A DNA stretch of 7,860 bases, taken from positions 1 through 7,860 of the forward strand of contig CALJBF010000278.1 in the NCBI GenBank assembly GCA_938027385.1. Direction: 5' to 3'. Positions 1 to 5,784 of this stretch are shown in pieces; the first letter of the stretch is position 1; each line of letters starts with the position of its first letter. The position numbers and the translations under genes are program-made. The notes beneath the pieces were generated by a model, which saw nothing but the letters and a program-made list of their open reading frames with translations, did no database searches and had not been told where the DNA came from. The stretch is from an uncultured Porphyromonadaceae bacterium. GTDB taxonomy: Bacteria; Bacteroidota; Bacteroidia; Bacteroidales; Muribaculaceae.

Positions 1-52
1 CCTGGTCTCCACCGTGAGAGGGTGGCGTGCTAGGCCACTACACTAAATCGCC
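1..52 (-). tRNA. tRNA-Glu(CUC), 5' part only, cut by the window edge
   Basis: Read on the minus strand from position 52, the sequence folds as a tRNA 5' part. It has a 7-nt acceptor strand GGCGATT, TA at positions 8-9, a D arm with a GTGT/GCAC stem, and an anticodon stem CCACC/GGTGG closing the loop CTCTCAC. The anticodon is CUC, which reads the Glu codon GAG. The variable loop follows and the sequence ends at the start of the T stem; the T arm and the acceptor 3' strand lie outside the window. A matching promoter lies about 50 bases upstream. Identity rests on the anticodon and fold; the discriminator base and 3' end cannot be seen. Confidence 0.93.
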
Positions 53-103
53 ATAGTTAAGTTTCTCTTAGCTTGTCTCTGGGGTTGTTCCCTTTCGACA
101 TTG

Positions 104-133
104 CAAAGGTAGGCATTATTTTTGACCTGGCAA
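104..133 (-). promoter_or_regulatory. Promoter of tRNA-Glu
   Basis: On the minus strand a perfect Bacteroidota -7 box, TACCTTTG (TAnnTTTG), lies at 111-104. A TTG (-33 element) lies at 133-131, 19 bases upstream. Transcription should start near position 98-100, giving a leader of about 46-48 bases before the mature tRNA 5' end. The twelve bases CCTACCTTTGCA around the -7 box recur exactly in the tRNA-Ser promoter at the other end of the window. Confidence 0.8.
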
Positions 134-292
134 TAGCTTAAGCCGGTTTTAACTTTTGTTAACGAGCTGTTTTGGCGTTTTAAACTGTATTACGTTGCTT
201 GTCAAGTGTTTGATTGTGCAGGCTCGTTGGGCTGTGCTGCGGGTTGTTTATGCCGAAACTAAAGCGACTGCCTGCTTGTGAACTGCCTCATA

Positions 293-324
293 TAAAAATA
301 CCCCGCGATGGGGCGGGGCATTTT
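293..324 (-). terminator. Intrinsic terminator of rpsP
   Basis: A G+C-rich hairpin (CCCCGC at 301-306 pairing with GCGGGG at 313-318, six-base loop) starts about 25 bases past the rpsP stop codon. Flanking A and T runs extend the stem. On the minus strand it is followed by a T tract (TATTTTTATA, 300-291), as expected of a Rho-independent terminator. The A run on the other side could let it work partly in both directions, but no rightward gene ends here. It separates rpsP from the downstream tRNA-Glu, which has its own promoter. Confidence 0.85.
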
Positions 325-348
325 ATCTGGGTGATGGTTGTCGCGGAT

Positions 349-906
349 TTATTCAGCGGCAGCTTCGGCCTCAGCGGCGGGAGCCTCTTCGGCAGGAGCT
401 TCAGCGGCAGCTTTGGCAGCCTCTTCAGCGGCCTTGGCGGCTGCGATTTCGGCTTTCTTCTTGGCTACTGCCTCGGCCTTGGCGGCATTCTTGGCCTGCT
501 CTTCCTCGAGACGTGCCTTGGCGGCGAGCTCGCGTTTGTTGGCCATAGCGGTTTTCTGAGCGTCGACAGCCTGCTGTTTCTTGGCTTTCCAGGCGTCGAA
601 ACGGCGCTGTGCCTCAGCCTCGTCGAAGGCGCCTTTCTTCACGCCGCCCTGTAGGTGTTTCATCAGCATCACGCCCTGCTCAGATAGGATAGAGCGTACG
701 GTGTCGGTGGGTTGTGCACCAACGTTAACCCAATACAAAGCCCGTTCGAAATTGAGTGTGATTGTAGCAGGATTAGTGTTCGGATTATAGGAACCTATCC
801 TTTCAATAAACTTACCATCTCGTGGTGCCCTGCTATCGGCGATAACAATTGGATAGAACGCATAGTTTTTGCGACCATGACGTTGTAATCTGATTTTTGT
901 TGCCAT
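349..906 (-). CDS. rpsP: 30S ribosomal protein S16 with long C-terminal extension
   Basis: S16 is a small-subunit protein that binds 16S rRNA and helps assemble the 30S body. The N-terminal region is clear S16: it opens MATKIRLQRHGRK, continues with YPIVIADSRAPRDGKFIE and RIGSYNPNTNP, and carries the ALYWVNVGAQPTDTVRSIL block (about residues 56-74). The S16 core ends near residue 90; E. coli S16 is about 82 residues in total. The remaining 95 residues are a Lys/Glu/Ala-rich helical tail, and 25 of the last 45 residues are Ala. Extended S16 proteins are usual in Bacteroidota, so the tail is probably genuine rather than a frameshift product. The ATG at 906 fits the family start exactly and has an A-rich, not Shine-Dalgarno, upstream region. 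It appears monocistronic, with its own -7 box and terminator; trmD and rimM, common partners elsewhere, are not adjacent. Confidence 0.97.
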   Translation of the reverse strand: MATKIRLQRHGRKNYAFYPIVIADSRAPRDGKFIERIGSYNPNTNPATITLNFERALYWVNVGAQPTDTVRSILSEQGVMLMKHLQGGVKKGAFDEAEAQRRFDAWKAKKQQAVDAQKTAMANKRELAAKARLEEEQAKNAAKAEAVAKKKAEIAAAKAAEEAAKAAAEAPAEEAPAAEAEAAAE

Positions 907-939
907 TTAATTATGGTTTTGTAAGAGGTTTAGCGGGCG

Positions 940-947
940 CAAAATTA
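940..947 (-). promoter_or_regulatory. Probable rpsP promoter (-7 box)
   Basis: On the minus strand TAATTTTG at 947-940 matches the Bacteroidota -7 consensus TAnnTTTG and lies 33 bases before the rpsP ATG. No convincing TTTG/TTG is seen about 20 bases further upstream, so the -33 half is weak or absent. Position and match to consensus are the only support. Confidence 0.6.
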
Positions 948-1076
948 CTGATTTTTTTTGAAACGGCCATACATTTTCCAGAAATTTTTCACACATTCTC
1001 TATATATAAGGAATAAGGAATAAGATACGGCGTAGTGAATAAATGCGGGCCACGAATATTACCGGAACCGGTGGTT

Positions 1077-1484
1077 TCAGCGTGCGGTGTCTGTTGGAGC
1101 GGTCGGGCGGTCGATGCGCACCAGGAGGGTGGCAAAGATGGCTATGGCCAGAACTACGAAGACGATAAGCGCCCAGGGGTAGGTGAGGCGGAAGGCGGCC
1201 CATGCCATTTCAAGGTAAACGTAATAGCTGGTTAGTTCGCTCATGAGTTTGTCTCTCCTGACGGACTTGCGGCGCCCTGTCCAGTACCACACTGTATAGC
1301 CCAGCATGAATGCGCCAAGAACTGCCATGGCAACCGTGGCGCCCGTAGAGATGTCGGTATAATACCATATTACCGATGTCAGTGCCAGCATCATTGTGGT
1401 CACCGACATGGTGGTGCTCTCGAAAAAGCTGTTTAAACGCGGATGCCGCTCTATGTACCGGTATTTTGTCTTTTCTACTGTCAT
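1077..1484 (-). CDS. Small three-helix membrane protein, function unknown
   Basis: I do not recognise a family. From the ATG at 1484 the product has 135 residues. It begins with a charged cytoplasmic-looking segment (MTVEKTKYRYIERHPRLN). Three probable membrane segments follow at about residues 24-43, 48-68 and 102-122. A basic loop between the second and third (TGRRKSVRRDK, about 69-79) should face the cytoplasm under the positive-inside rule. The C-terminus is short and polar. The frame is open up to an ATG at 1517, which would add 11 residues. The 1484 start is preferred because a -7 box at 1522-1515 overlaps the upstream ATG, so a transcript from it would begin inside that extension. It is divergent from the RelA/SpoT gene, with starts 133 bases apart, and no terminator was found after it. 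Likely a real but uncharacterised Bacteroidales protein. Confidence 0.75.
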   Translation of the reverse strand: MTVEKTKYRYIERHPRLNSFFESTTMSVTTMMLALTSVIWYYTDISTGATVAMAVLGAFMLGYTVWYWTGRRKSVRRDKLMSELTSYYVYLEMAWAAFRLTYPWALIVFVVLAIAIFATLLVRIDRPTAPTDTAR

Positions 1485-1514
1485 TTTGCGTGCGTATGGT
1501 TGGAGTTCAGGTGT

Positions 1515-1522
1515 CAAATTTA
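1515..1522 (-). promoter_or_regulatory. Probable promoter (-7 box) of the small membrane protein gene
   Basis: On the minus strand TAAATTTG at 1522-1515 matches TAnnTTTG and lies 30 bases before the ATG at 1484. There is no clear TTG about 20 bases upstream. Its position supports the 1484 start over the ATG at 1517. Confidence 0.55.
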
Positions 1523-1574
1523 CAAAAATTTTTTAAAATCGGGAAATGGGTGTCGGTTATTGAACGGAATTTGT

Positions 1575-1582
1575 TATTTTTG
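1575..1582 (+). promoter_or_regulatory. Probable promoter (-7 box) of the RelA/SpoT-type gene
   Basis: TATTTTTG matches the TAnnTTTG -7 box and lies 35 bases before the ATG at 1618, predicting a leader of roughly 30 bases. No good -33 TTG is seen at the expected spacing; the TTG at 1560-1562 is too close. Together with the opposite-strand box at 1515-1522 it makes a compact divergent promoter region. Confidence 0.6.
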
Positions 1583-1617
1583 CGTTTTCCAATAGGTTTT
1601 GTTTAACAGCCGCTGAA

Positions 1618-3885
1618 ATGAAAGGTAAAGAAGCGTTACAAGATATGTCTGACAACGGGCAGGATGTGCTGAATCTGCTAACCGATGGCGAAAAGGCCAG
1701 CCTCCCCGGGCATTACCGCGCCCTGTTGCGCGGAGTGGCGTCACTTGATGTAAAACGTGATGAGGTGCGTTTGTTGCGCACACTTATGCGCGACTGCGAG
1801 GCCCGCGGCGGTTTCGGCCGCGACCGGTTCGGCATCAGTTTCCTTACCCGTGCGCTGGCCACGGCAGCCGAGCTGTGCACACAGGTCAGCCCCGACCGCA
1901 ACATGGTAATGGCCGTGCTGCTTTACCGCATGTGCCAGGGTGGATTCCTTACCGTCGAGCGCGTTGAGGTCGATTTCGGGCCCGATGTGGCCAAGATGGT
2001 GTCGGGTCTGATCAAAGTCTCGGCGCTCTACACCCGTGGCGCGGCGGTGGAGTCGGAGAATTTCCGGCGCCTGATGATGGCTCTGGCCGACGATATCCGC
2101 GTGATCATTATAATGATAGTGGACCGTTATGTGCTGATGGTGATGATAAACCACCACCCGGCCGAACGGCTCGTGCGCGACATCGCCTACGAGGCAAACT
2201 ACCTGTATGCGTCGCTGGCGCACCGTCTGGGTCTGTATGCCATAAAGTCGAAACTCGAGGATATGTCGCTCAAATACACCGATCGCGAGACATACACCTC
2301 GATAGCCCGTCAGCTCAACGAGCGCAAGAACGAGCGCGACGCCTATATCGCCGACTTCATCGCCCCCGTCAAGGCCAAGCTTGAGGAGGCCGGACTGAAA
2401 TTCGACATCAAGGGGCGCACGAAATCCATCTTCTCGATCTGGAACAAGCTGCGCAAGCAGAAGACCGACCTCGACCATATCTACGACCTGTTCGCCATTC
2501 GTGTGATAATCGACACGCCCCCCGAGCGCGAGAAGAGCGACTGCTGGATGGCATATTCGGTGGTCACCGACATGTACCGTCCGAATCCGTCGCGCATGAA
2601 AGACTGGATCTCCATACCCAAAAGCAACGGCTACGAGTCGCTGCACATCACGGTGGCCGGTCCCGGCGGCAAATGGGTGGAGGTGCAGATACGCACGCGC
2701 CGCATGGATCTTGTGGCCGAGAAAGGTCTGGCCGCCCACTGGCGCTATAAGGGGATAAAGAGCGAGGGGGCGCTTGACGCCTGGATGAACAACGTGCGCG
2801 ATATCCTCGAGACCGCCCGGTCGGGCCCTATGGAGCTGGTGCGTAACTTCCGCATGGACATCTACGACAAGGAGGTGTTTGCGTTCACTCCCAAAGGCGA
2901 CCTGTTGCGTCTGCCTGCCGGCGCCACCCTGCTTGATTTCGCTTTCAACATCCATTCGGGCCTCGGTTGCCGCTGCACAGGCGGTATCGTCAACGGCAAG
3001 AACGAGAAGATCGGCTACCGTCTGCAGAGCGGCGACACAATCGACATCCTCACCTCGTCGTCGCAGACCCCGAAACAGGACTGGCTGAACATGGTCGTCA
3101 CCTCAAAGGCGCGTTCCAAGATACGCCAGACCCTCAAGGAGCAGGAGAACCGCCAGGCCAAACTCGGGTTCGAGATGGTCGAGCGCCGTTTCCGCAACCG
3201 CCGAATCGAGATGGACGAGGCGGCCATGAGCCGTCTGATCAAGAAACTGGGCTACAAGACCATAACGGCGTTTTACAGTGATGTGGCCGACAACCGCCTC
3301 GACCCCGCCAACGTGGTCGACCGCTATGTCGCCGAAGAGGAGAAACAGCACGACGACCACCCCGAGCGCCGTCAGTCGGCCGGCGAGTTCACGCTCAGCA
3401 ATACCACCGACGACCATCAGGAGGCATCGGGGGGCGCCGACGTACTCGTCATCGGCAACGATGTCACGGGACTGAACTATAAGTTCGCGAAATGCTGTAA
3501 CCCGATTTATGGCGATGACGTGTTCGGCTTCATCTCGGCCGAGGGTGTGGTGAAGATACACCGCACTGACTGCCCCAACGCCGGCGACATCTACCGCCGT
3601 TACCCCTACCGTGTTATCAACACGCGGTGGTCCGGAAAGATTGGCCAGCAGTTTGCCGCAACATTGCGCGTGGTCGGGCATGACGACATCGGCATCGTTA
3701 CGAACATCACATCAATCATCTCGAAAGAGAAGAACGCCTCGTTGCGCAACATCGCCATCGATTCGCACGACGGTCTTTTCCAGGGGCACCTCACTATCGG
3801 CGTGGCCGATCGCGCCCTGCTCACGTCGCTTATCAAGAAAATCGCCGGCGTCAAGGGTGTGAAGGGTGTCGACCGTGTCAACTGA
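1618..3885 (+). CDS. relA: RelA/SpoT-family (p)ppGpp synthetase with a degenerate HD hydrolase domain
   Basis: A long RSH-type stringent-response enzyme (755 residues) that transfers pyrophosphate from ATP to GDP/GTP. The N-terminal HD-like domain (about 30-200) has lost its metal site. The usual LLHDVVEDT block reads LLYRMCQGG (residues 101-109), so H and D are Y103/R104 and the catalytic E-D pair is Q107/G108. The first His position is near T77. The later LADRLHNMRTL block reads IVDRYVLMVMI, keeping only D169. The synthetase domain (about 235-380) is intact: GRTKSIFSIW (266-275), YDLFAIRV with D290, NGYESLH with Y339, EVQIRT with E355, and AAHWRYKG. A TGS domain (about 419-480) keeps the tRNA-facing H446. 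A zinc-finger region has C626, C627, H648 and C652, and a C-terminal ACT domain follows (about 675-755). It is therefore predicted to make but not degrade (p)ppGpp, like E. coli RelA; a separate hydrolase would be needed elsewhere. The start at 1618 is in frame with a second ATG at 1645. Confidence 0.94.
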   Translation: MKGKEALQDMSDNGQDVLNLLTDGEKASLPGHYRALLRGVASLDVKRDEVRLLRTLMRDCEARGGFGRDRFGISFLTRALATAAELCTQVSPDRNMVMAVLLYRMCQGGFLTVERVEVDFGPDVAKMVSGLIKVSALYTRGAAVESENFRRLMMALADDIRVIIIMIVDRYVLMVMINHHPAERLVRDIAYEANYLYASLAHRLGLYAIKSKLEDMSLKYTDRETYTSIARQLNERKNERDAYIADFIAPVKAKLEEAGLKFDIKGRTKSIFSIWNKLRKQKTDLDHIYDLFAIRVIIDTPPEREKSDCWMAYSVVTDMYRPNPSRMKDWISIPKSNGYESLHITVAGPGGKWVEVQIRTRRMDLVAEKGLAAHWRYKGIKSEGALDAWMNNVRDILETARSGPMELVRNFRMDIYDKEVFAFTPKGDLLRLPAGATLLDFAFNIHSGLGCRCTGGIVNGKNEKIGYRLQSGDTIDILTSSSQTPKQDWLNMVVTSKARSKIRQTLKEQENRQAKLGFEMVERRFRNRRIEMDEAAMSRLIKKLGYKTITAFYSDVADNRLDPANVVDRYVAEEEKQHDDHPERRQSAGEFTLSNTTDDHQEASGGADVLVIGNDVTGLNYKFAKCCNPIYGDDVFGFISAEGVVKIHRTDCPNAGDIYRRYPYRVINTRWSGKIGQQFAATLRVVGHDDIGIVTNITSIISKEKNASLRNIAIDSHDGLFQGHLTIGVADRALLTSLIKKIAGVKGVKGVDRVN

Positions 3886-3913
3886 CCCGGCGCGGAGCAG
3901 AATCTCTAAAATA

Positions 3914-3986
3914 GTAGGGACAAGCCTTTGGCATGTTGAATTAGATTGCTGATTACCAGGAAAACATCGCAAAACGATGTCCCTAC
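3914..3986. repeat. REP/BIME-like element: two inverted hairpins with GTAGGG feet
   Basis: A perfect 9-bp terminal inverted repeat, GTAGGGACA at 3914-3922 and TGTCCCTAC at 3978-3986, bounds 73 bases. Each arm also folds into its own hairpin. The left is ACAAGCC-TTT-GGCATGT (3920-3936, one A-A mismatch); the right is ACATCG-CAAAA-CGATGT (3964-3980, perfect). A 27-base spacer separates them. The layout is therefore GTAGGG-hairpin, spacer, hairpin-CCCTAC. A GTAG foot next to an imperfect palindrome, in inverted pairs, is the architecture known for REP sequences and BIMEs mobilised by REP-associated tyrosine transposases. Only one copy lies in the window, so its dispersed nature is inferred. It sits 28 bases past the RelA/SpoT stop codon and might also protect or end that transcript, though no T tract follows. 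Confidence 0.6.
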
Positions 3987-3992
3987 AATAAG

Positions 3993-4012
3993 GATGCGCA
4001 GGTTCGTGCATC
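3993..4012. other. Short hairpin in the spacer downstream of the REP-like element
   Basis: GATGCGC at 3993-3999 pairs with GTGCATC at 4006-4012 (one G-T wobble) around a six-base loop. It lies six bases after the REP-like element. No T tract follows on either strand, so it is not a standard terminator. Role unknown; a seven-base stem may also occur by chance. Confidence 0.35.
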
Positions 4013-4057
4013 ACACTCCCGGAGTAGGTTTGTGGTAGATTAGCGTTAAATTAACTA

Positions 4058-4081
4058 AAATCAGTGTAAATCAGGCTGATT
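4058..4081 (+). promoter_or_regulatory. Candidate operator: AAATCAG direct repeats with an inverted half-site
   Basis: AAATCAG occurs at 4058-4064 and again at 4068-4074, start to start 10 bases (about one helical turn). The second copy is followed after one base by CTGATT (4076-4081), forming the palindrome AATCAG-G-CTGATT. The block ends five bases before the TTG -33 element of the downstream promoter, a position usual for an activator site or for a repressor overlapping RNA polymerase. A further ATCAG lies at 4098-4102 between the two promoter boxes. No regulator is encoded in the window to test against it. Confidence 0.4.
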
Positions 4082-4085
4082 GTGA

Positions 4086-4116
4086 TTGCAGGAAACTATC
4101 AGTTTTGCTAACTTTG
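4086..4116 (+). promoter_or_regulatory. Promoter of the envelope operon
   Basis: TTG at 4086-4088 (-33) and TAACTTTG at 4109-4116 (-7, perfect TAnnTTTG) are 20 bases apart, a good Bacteroidota promoter. Transcription should start near 4120-4124, inside the 5' arm of the hairpin at 4116-4147, giving a leader of about 35 bases. No comparable promoter was seen in the 48-base gap before the second gene, so all three downstream genes probably depend on this one. Confidence 0.78.
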
Positions 4117-4147
4117 CATCTGAGGCGCTGTAGTGCGCCGCAGATGC
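4116..4147 (+). promoter_or_regulatory. Strong hairpin at the 5' end of the operon transcript
   Basis: GCATCTG (4116-4122) pairs perfectly with CAGATGC (4141-4147), and GGCGC (4124-4128) with GCGCC (4135-4139), around a six-base loop with one internal A-G mismatch. It follows the -7 box directly and ends nine bases before the ATG at 4156. The predicted start point lies within the left arm, so the mRNA would begin with all or part of this stem. It could act as a 5' stabilising hairpin, hinder ribosome access, or work as a DNA palindrome for a regulator. No T tract follows, so termination is unlikely. Confidence 0.6.
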
Positions 4148-4155
4148 AGATTTAG

Positions 4156-5736
4156 ATGTTCTATAAGGCGTCAGCCATATTATCATTGCTCATTTTCGCA
4201 ACTGCATGTGGCAGCCGAAAGTCTGCTCCGGTCGCCGGTGACGGCGATACGTCCACAGACTCGGCAACCATTGCCATCGAGGAGCCGCGTGCGCTCCCCG
4301 ACACTGCCTTGGCCTCAGCCGGAATCGTCAGATACACAGTAGAGATCGCCGACTCGGCGGTTTCCGGTTCATTCCCCACCGATACAGATTTCTATGCTTC
4401 GGCTCCCGGAACCTTCACGTTCCGCAAGGGGATGCGCCGTGACGCACATTTTGGCGGCAGGGTGAAAGGCACCCCTGCCGACATTGTCGTAGACTGGACA
4501 TTCCGCACCGACATCGACGACCGCGAAACCCGTTACGGCCGCTGGGGCGGAGGCACCGGCTGGACCGGGCAGCCCCTCTATGTGGAGTGGCCCGACAGCT
4601 GCATGGCCCGTTTCAGAAGTGCCGGCATGATGGGCGCCGAGGCCTCACGGCAGGAAATAATAGTCGGTTCGCTTGCCTCACGGGTATATTTCATTGACTA
4701 TGCCACTGGCAAGCCGTCGCGCCGTCCGGTGGATGTAGTGAATCCCGTCAAGGGCACCATGTCACTTGACCCCACTCTCAACGGCAACCTGTATGTAGGG
4801 CTTGGCGTACCGGCCGAACGTCCGTTCGGCGCGCGCGTCATCGACCTCTATAAAGGCTCCGTGACCCGCTCATGGCCCGAAGACCCCAGGGCGGGGCGCC
4901 GCTGGGATGCATACGATTCGTCGCCCCTGCGCATCGGCCGTTTCCTGTTCTGGCCCGGTGAGAACGGCACGCTCTACAAGTTCACCGTGTCGCAGGGCGC
5001 GATAGCGCTCCATTCGGCCTTGCGGTATACCATAGACGGAGCCGCTCCCGGTATAGAGAATTCGCTTGCGGTCTATCGCAATTACGGATATTTCGGCGAC
5101 AACCACGGCAATCTGCTGTGTGTCAATCTTGAGACCCTGAAACCGGTATGGCGATATTTCGTAGGCGACGACATCGACGCCACACCTGTGGTGACCACTG
5201 AGGATGACCGCCCCTATGTCTATGCCTGTTGTGAGGTGGACCGTCGCGGCGAAGGCCCGGCAAACCTGGTGAAAGTCGACGCCCTTACCGGCGCCGAGGT
5301 CTGGAAAAACGAAATACCGGCACGCAGGGTAGATGTCGACGGCAAGCATTTCGACGGCGGCTATTACGCCACTCCGCTGCCCGGCACGGGCGACTGTGCG
5401 GGCATGCTGTTCGCCAACTGCGTGCTGAACGAGAGCGACGAGCGCCGCAACGGCGTATTCGTGGCTCTCGACCGCAAAAGTGGCCGCGAGCTCTACCGCA
5501 CGCCTTTGAGATACTACTCCTGGTCGTCGCCCGTAGGTTTCGTCAACGAGGCCGGCGAGCAGTTTGTGGTCACGGGCGATGCCGCCGGCAACATCTATGT
5601 GATCCGCGGGCGCACAGGCGAGATTCTTGTGCGGCGCCCGACGGGGCACAACTTCGAGTCGTCGCCGGTCGTGGTGGGCAACTCCCTGGTAGTCGGCTCG
5701 CGCGGCGACACCGTCTACCGCCTCTCGATAATATGA
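4156..5736 (+). CDS. Lipoprotein with PQQ-type (BamB-like) beta-propeller
   Basis: A 526-residue exported protein. The N-terminus (MFYKASAILSLLIFATAC) is a lipoprotein signal peptide with the lipidated Cys at residue 18; the lipobox ATAC is slightly atypical because -3 is Ala. No acidic surface-export signal follows the Cys (GSRKSAPV), so a periplasmic face is the simplest guess. Residues about 50-150 form an unassigned N-terminal region rich in Gly, Arg and aromatics. From about 165 to the end, repeated beta-propeller blade motifs are visible: NGTLYKFTVSQGAI, HGNLLCVNLETLKPVWRY, NLVKVDALTGAEVWK, GVFVALDRKSGRELYR and AGNIYVIRGRTGEILVR. Each has the small-residue, aliphatic, Asp, TG and aromatic order of PQQ-like blades. 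Such propellers either bind cofactors or, as in BamB, hold proteins together; no PQQ or active-site residues could be assigned, so a binding or scaffolding role is more likely. It heads the operon. Confidence 0.85.
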   Translation: MFYKASAILSLLIFATACGSRKSAPVAGDGDTSTDSATIAIEEPRALPDTALASAGIVRYTVEIADSAVSGSFPTDTDFYASAPGTFTFRKGMRRDAHFGGRVKGTPADIVVDWTFRTDIDDRETRYGRWGGGTGWTGQPLYVEWPDSCMARFRSAGMMGAEASRQEIIVGSLASRVYFIDYATGKPSRRPVDVVNPVKGTMSLDPTLNGNLYVGLGVPAERPFGARVIDLYKGSVTRSWPEDPRAGRRWDAYDSSPLRIGRFLFWPGENGTLYKFTVSQGAIALHSALRYTIDGAAPGIENSLAVYRNYGYFGDNHGNLLCVNLETLKPVWRYFVGDDIDATPVVTTEDDRPYVYACCEVDRRGEGPANLVKVDALTGAEVWKNEIPARRVDVDGKHFDGGYYATPLPGTGDCAGMLFANCVLNESDERRNGVFVALDRKSGRELYRTPLRYYSWSSPVGFVNEAGEQFVVTGDAAGNIYVIRGRTGEILVRRPTGHNFESSPVVVGNSLVVGSRGDTVYRLSII

Positions 5737-5784
5737 TTCCCAATCCCTAACCCCAGAATATACTCTCCCGGAAACTGAAGAACC

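Noticed and set aside
218..275. GCAGGC/GCCTGC inverted repeat between tRNA-Glu and rpsP
   Set aside because: Six-base arms 46 bases apart with no extension or associated signal; likely chance.
214..654. Plus-strand open frames opposite the rpsP tail, Gly/Leu/Phe-rich or Ala/Ser-rich (also 338-559)
   Set aside because: They mirror the Ala/Glu/Lys repeats of S16 on the other strand, run across the terminator, and have no promoter or meaningful motif.
1009..1024. Tandem GGAATAA repeat downstream of the membrane protein gene
   Set aside because: Two copies of a seven-base AT-rich unit are within chance expectation and no function is suggested.
1059..1070. ACCGG-type inverted repeat just after the membrane protein stop codon
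   Set aside because: The two-base centre cannot form a good loop and no T tract follows on the minus strand, so it is not a credible terminator.
1741..2955. Long open frame on the minus strand (404 codons)
   Set aside because: It is fully antisense to the conserved HD, synthetase and TGS regions of the RSH gene and its translation shows only compositional bias.
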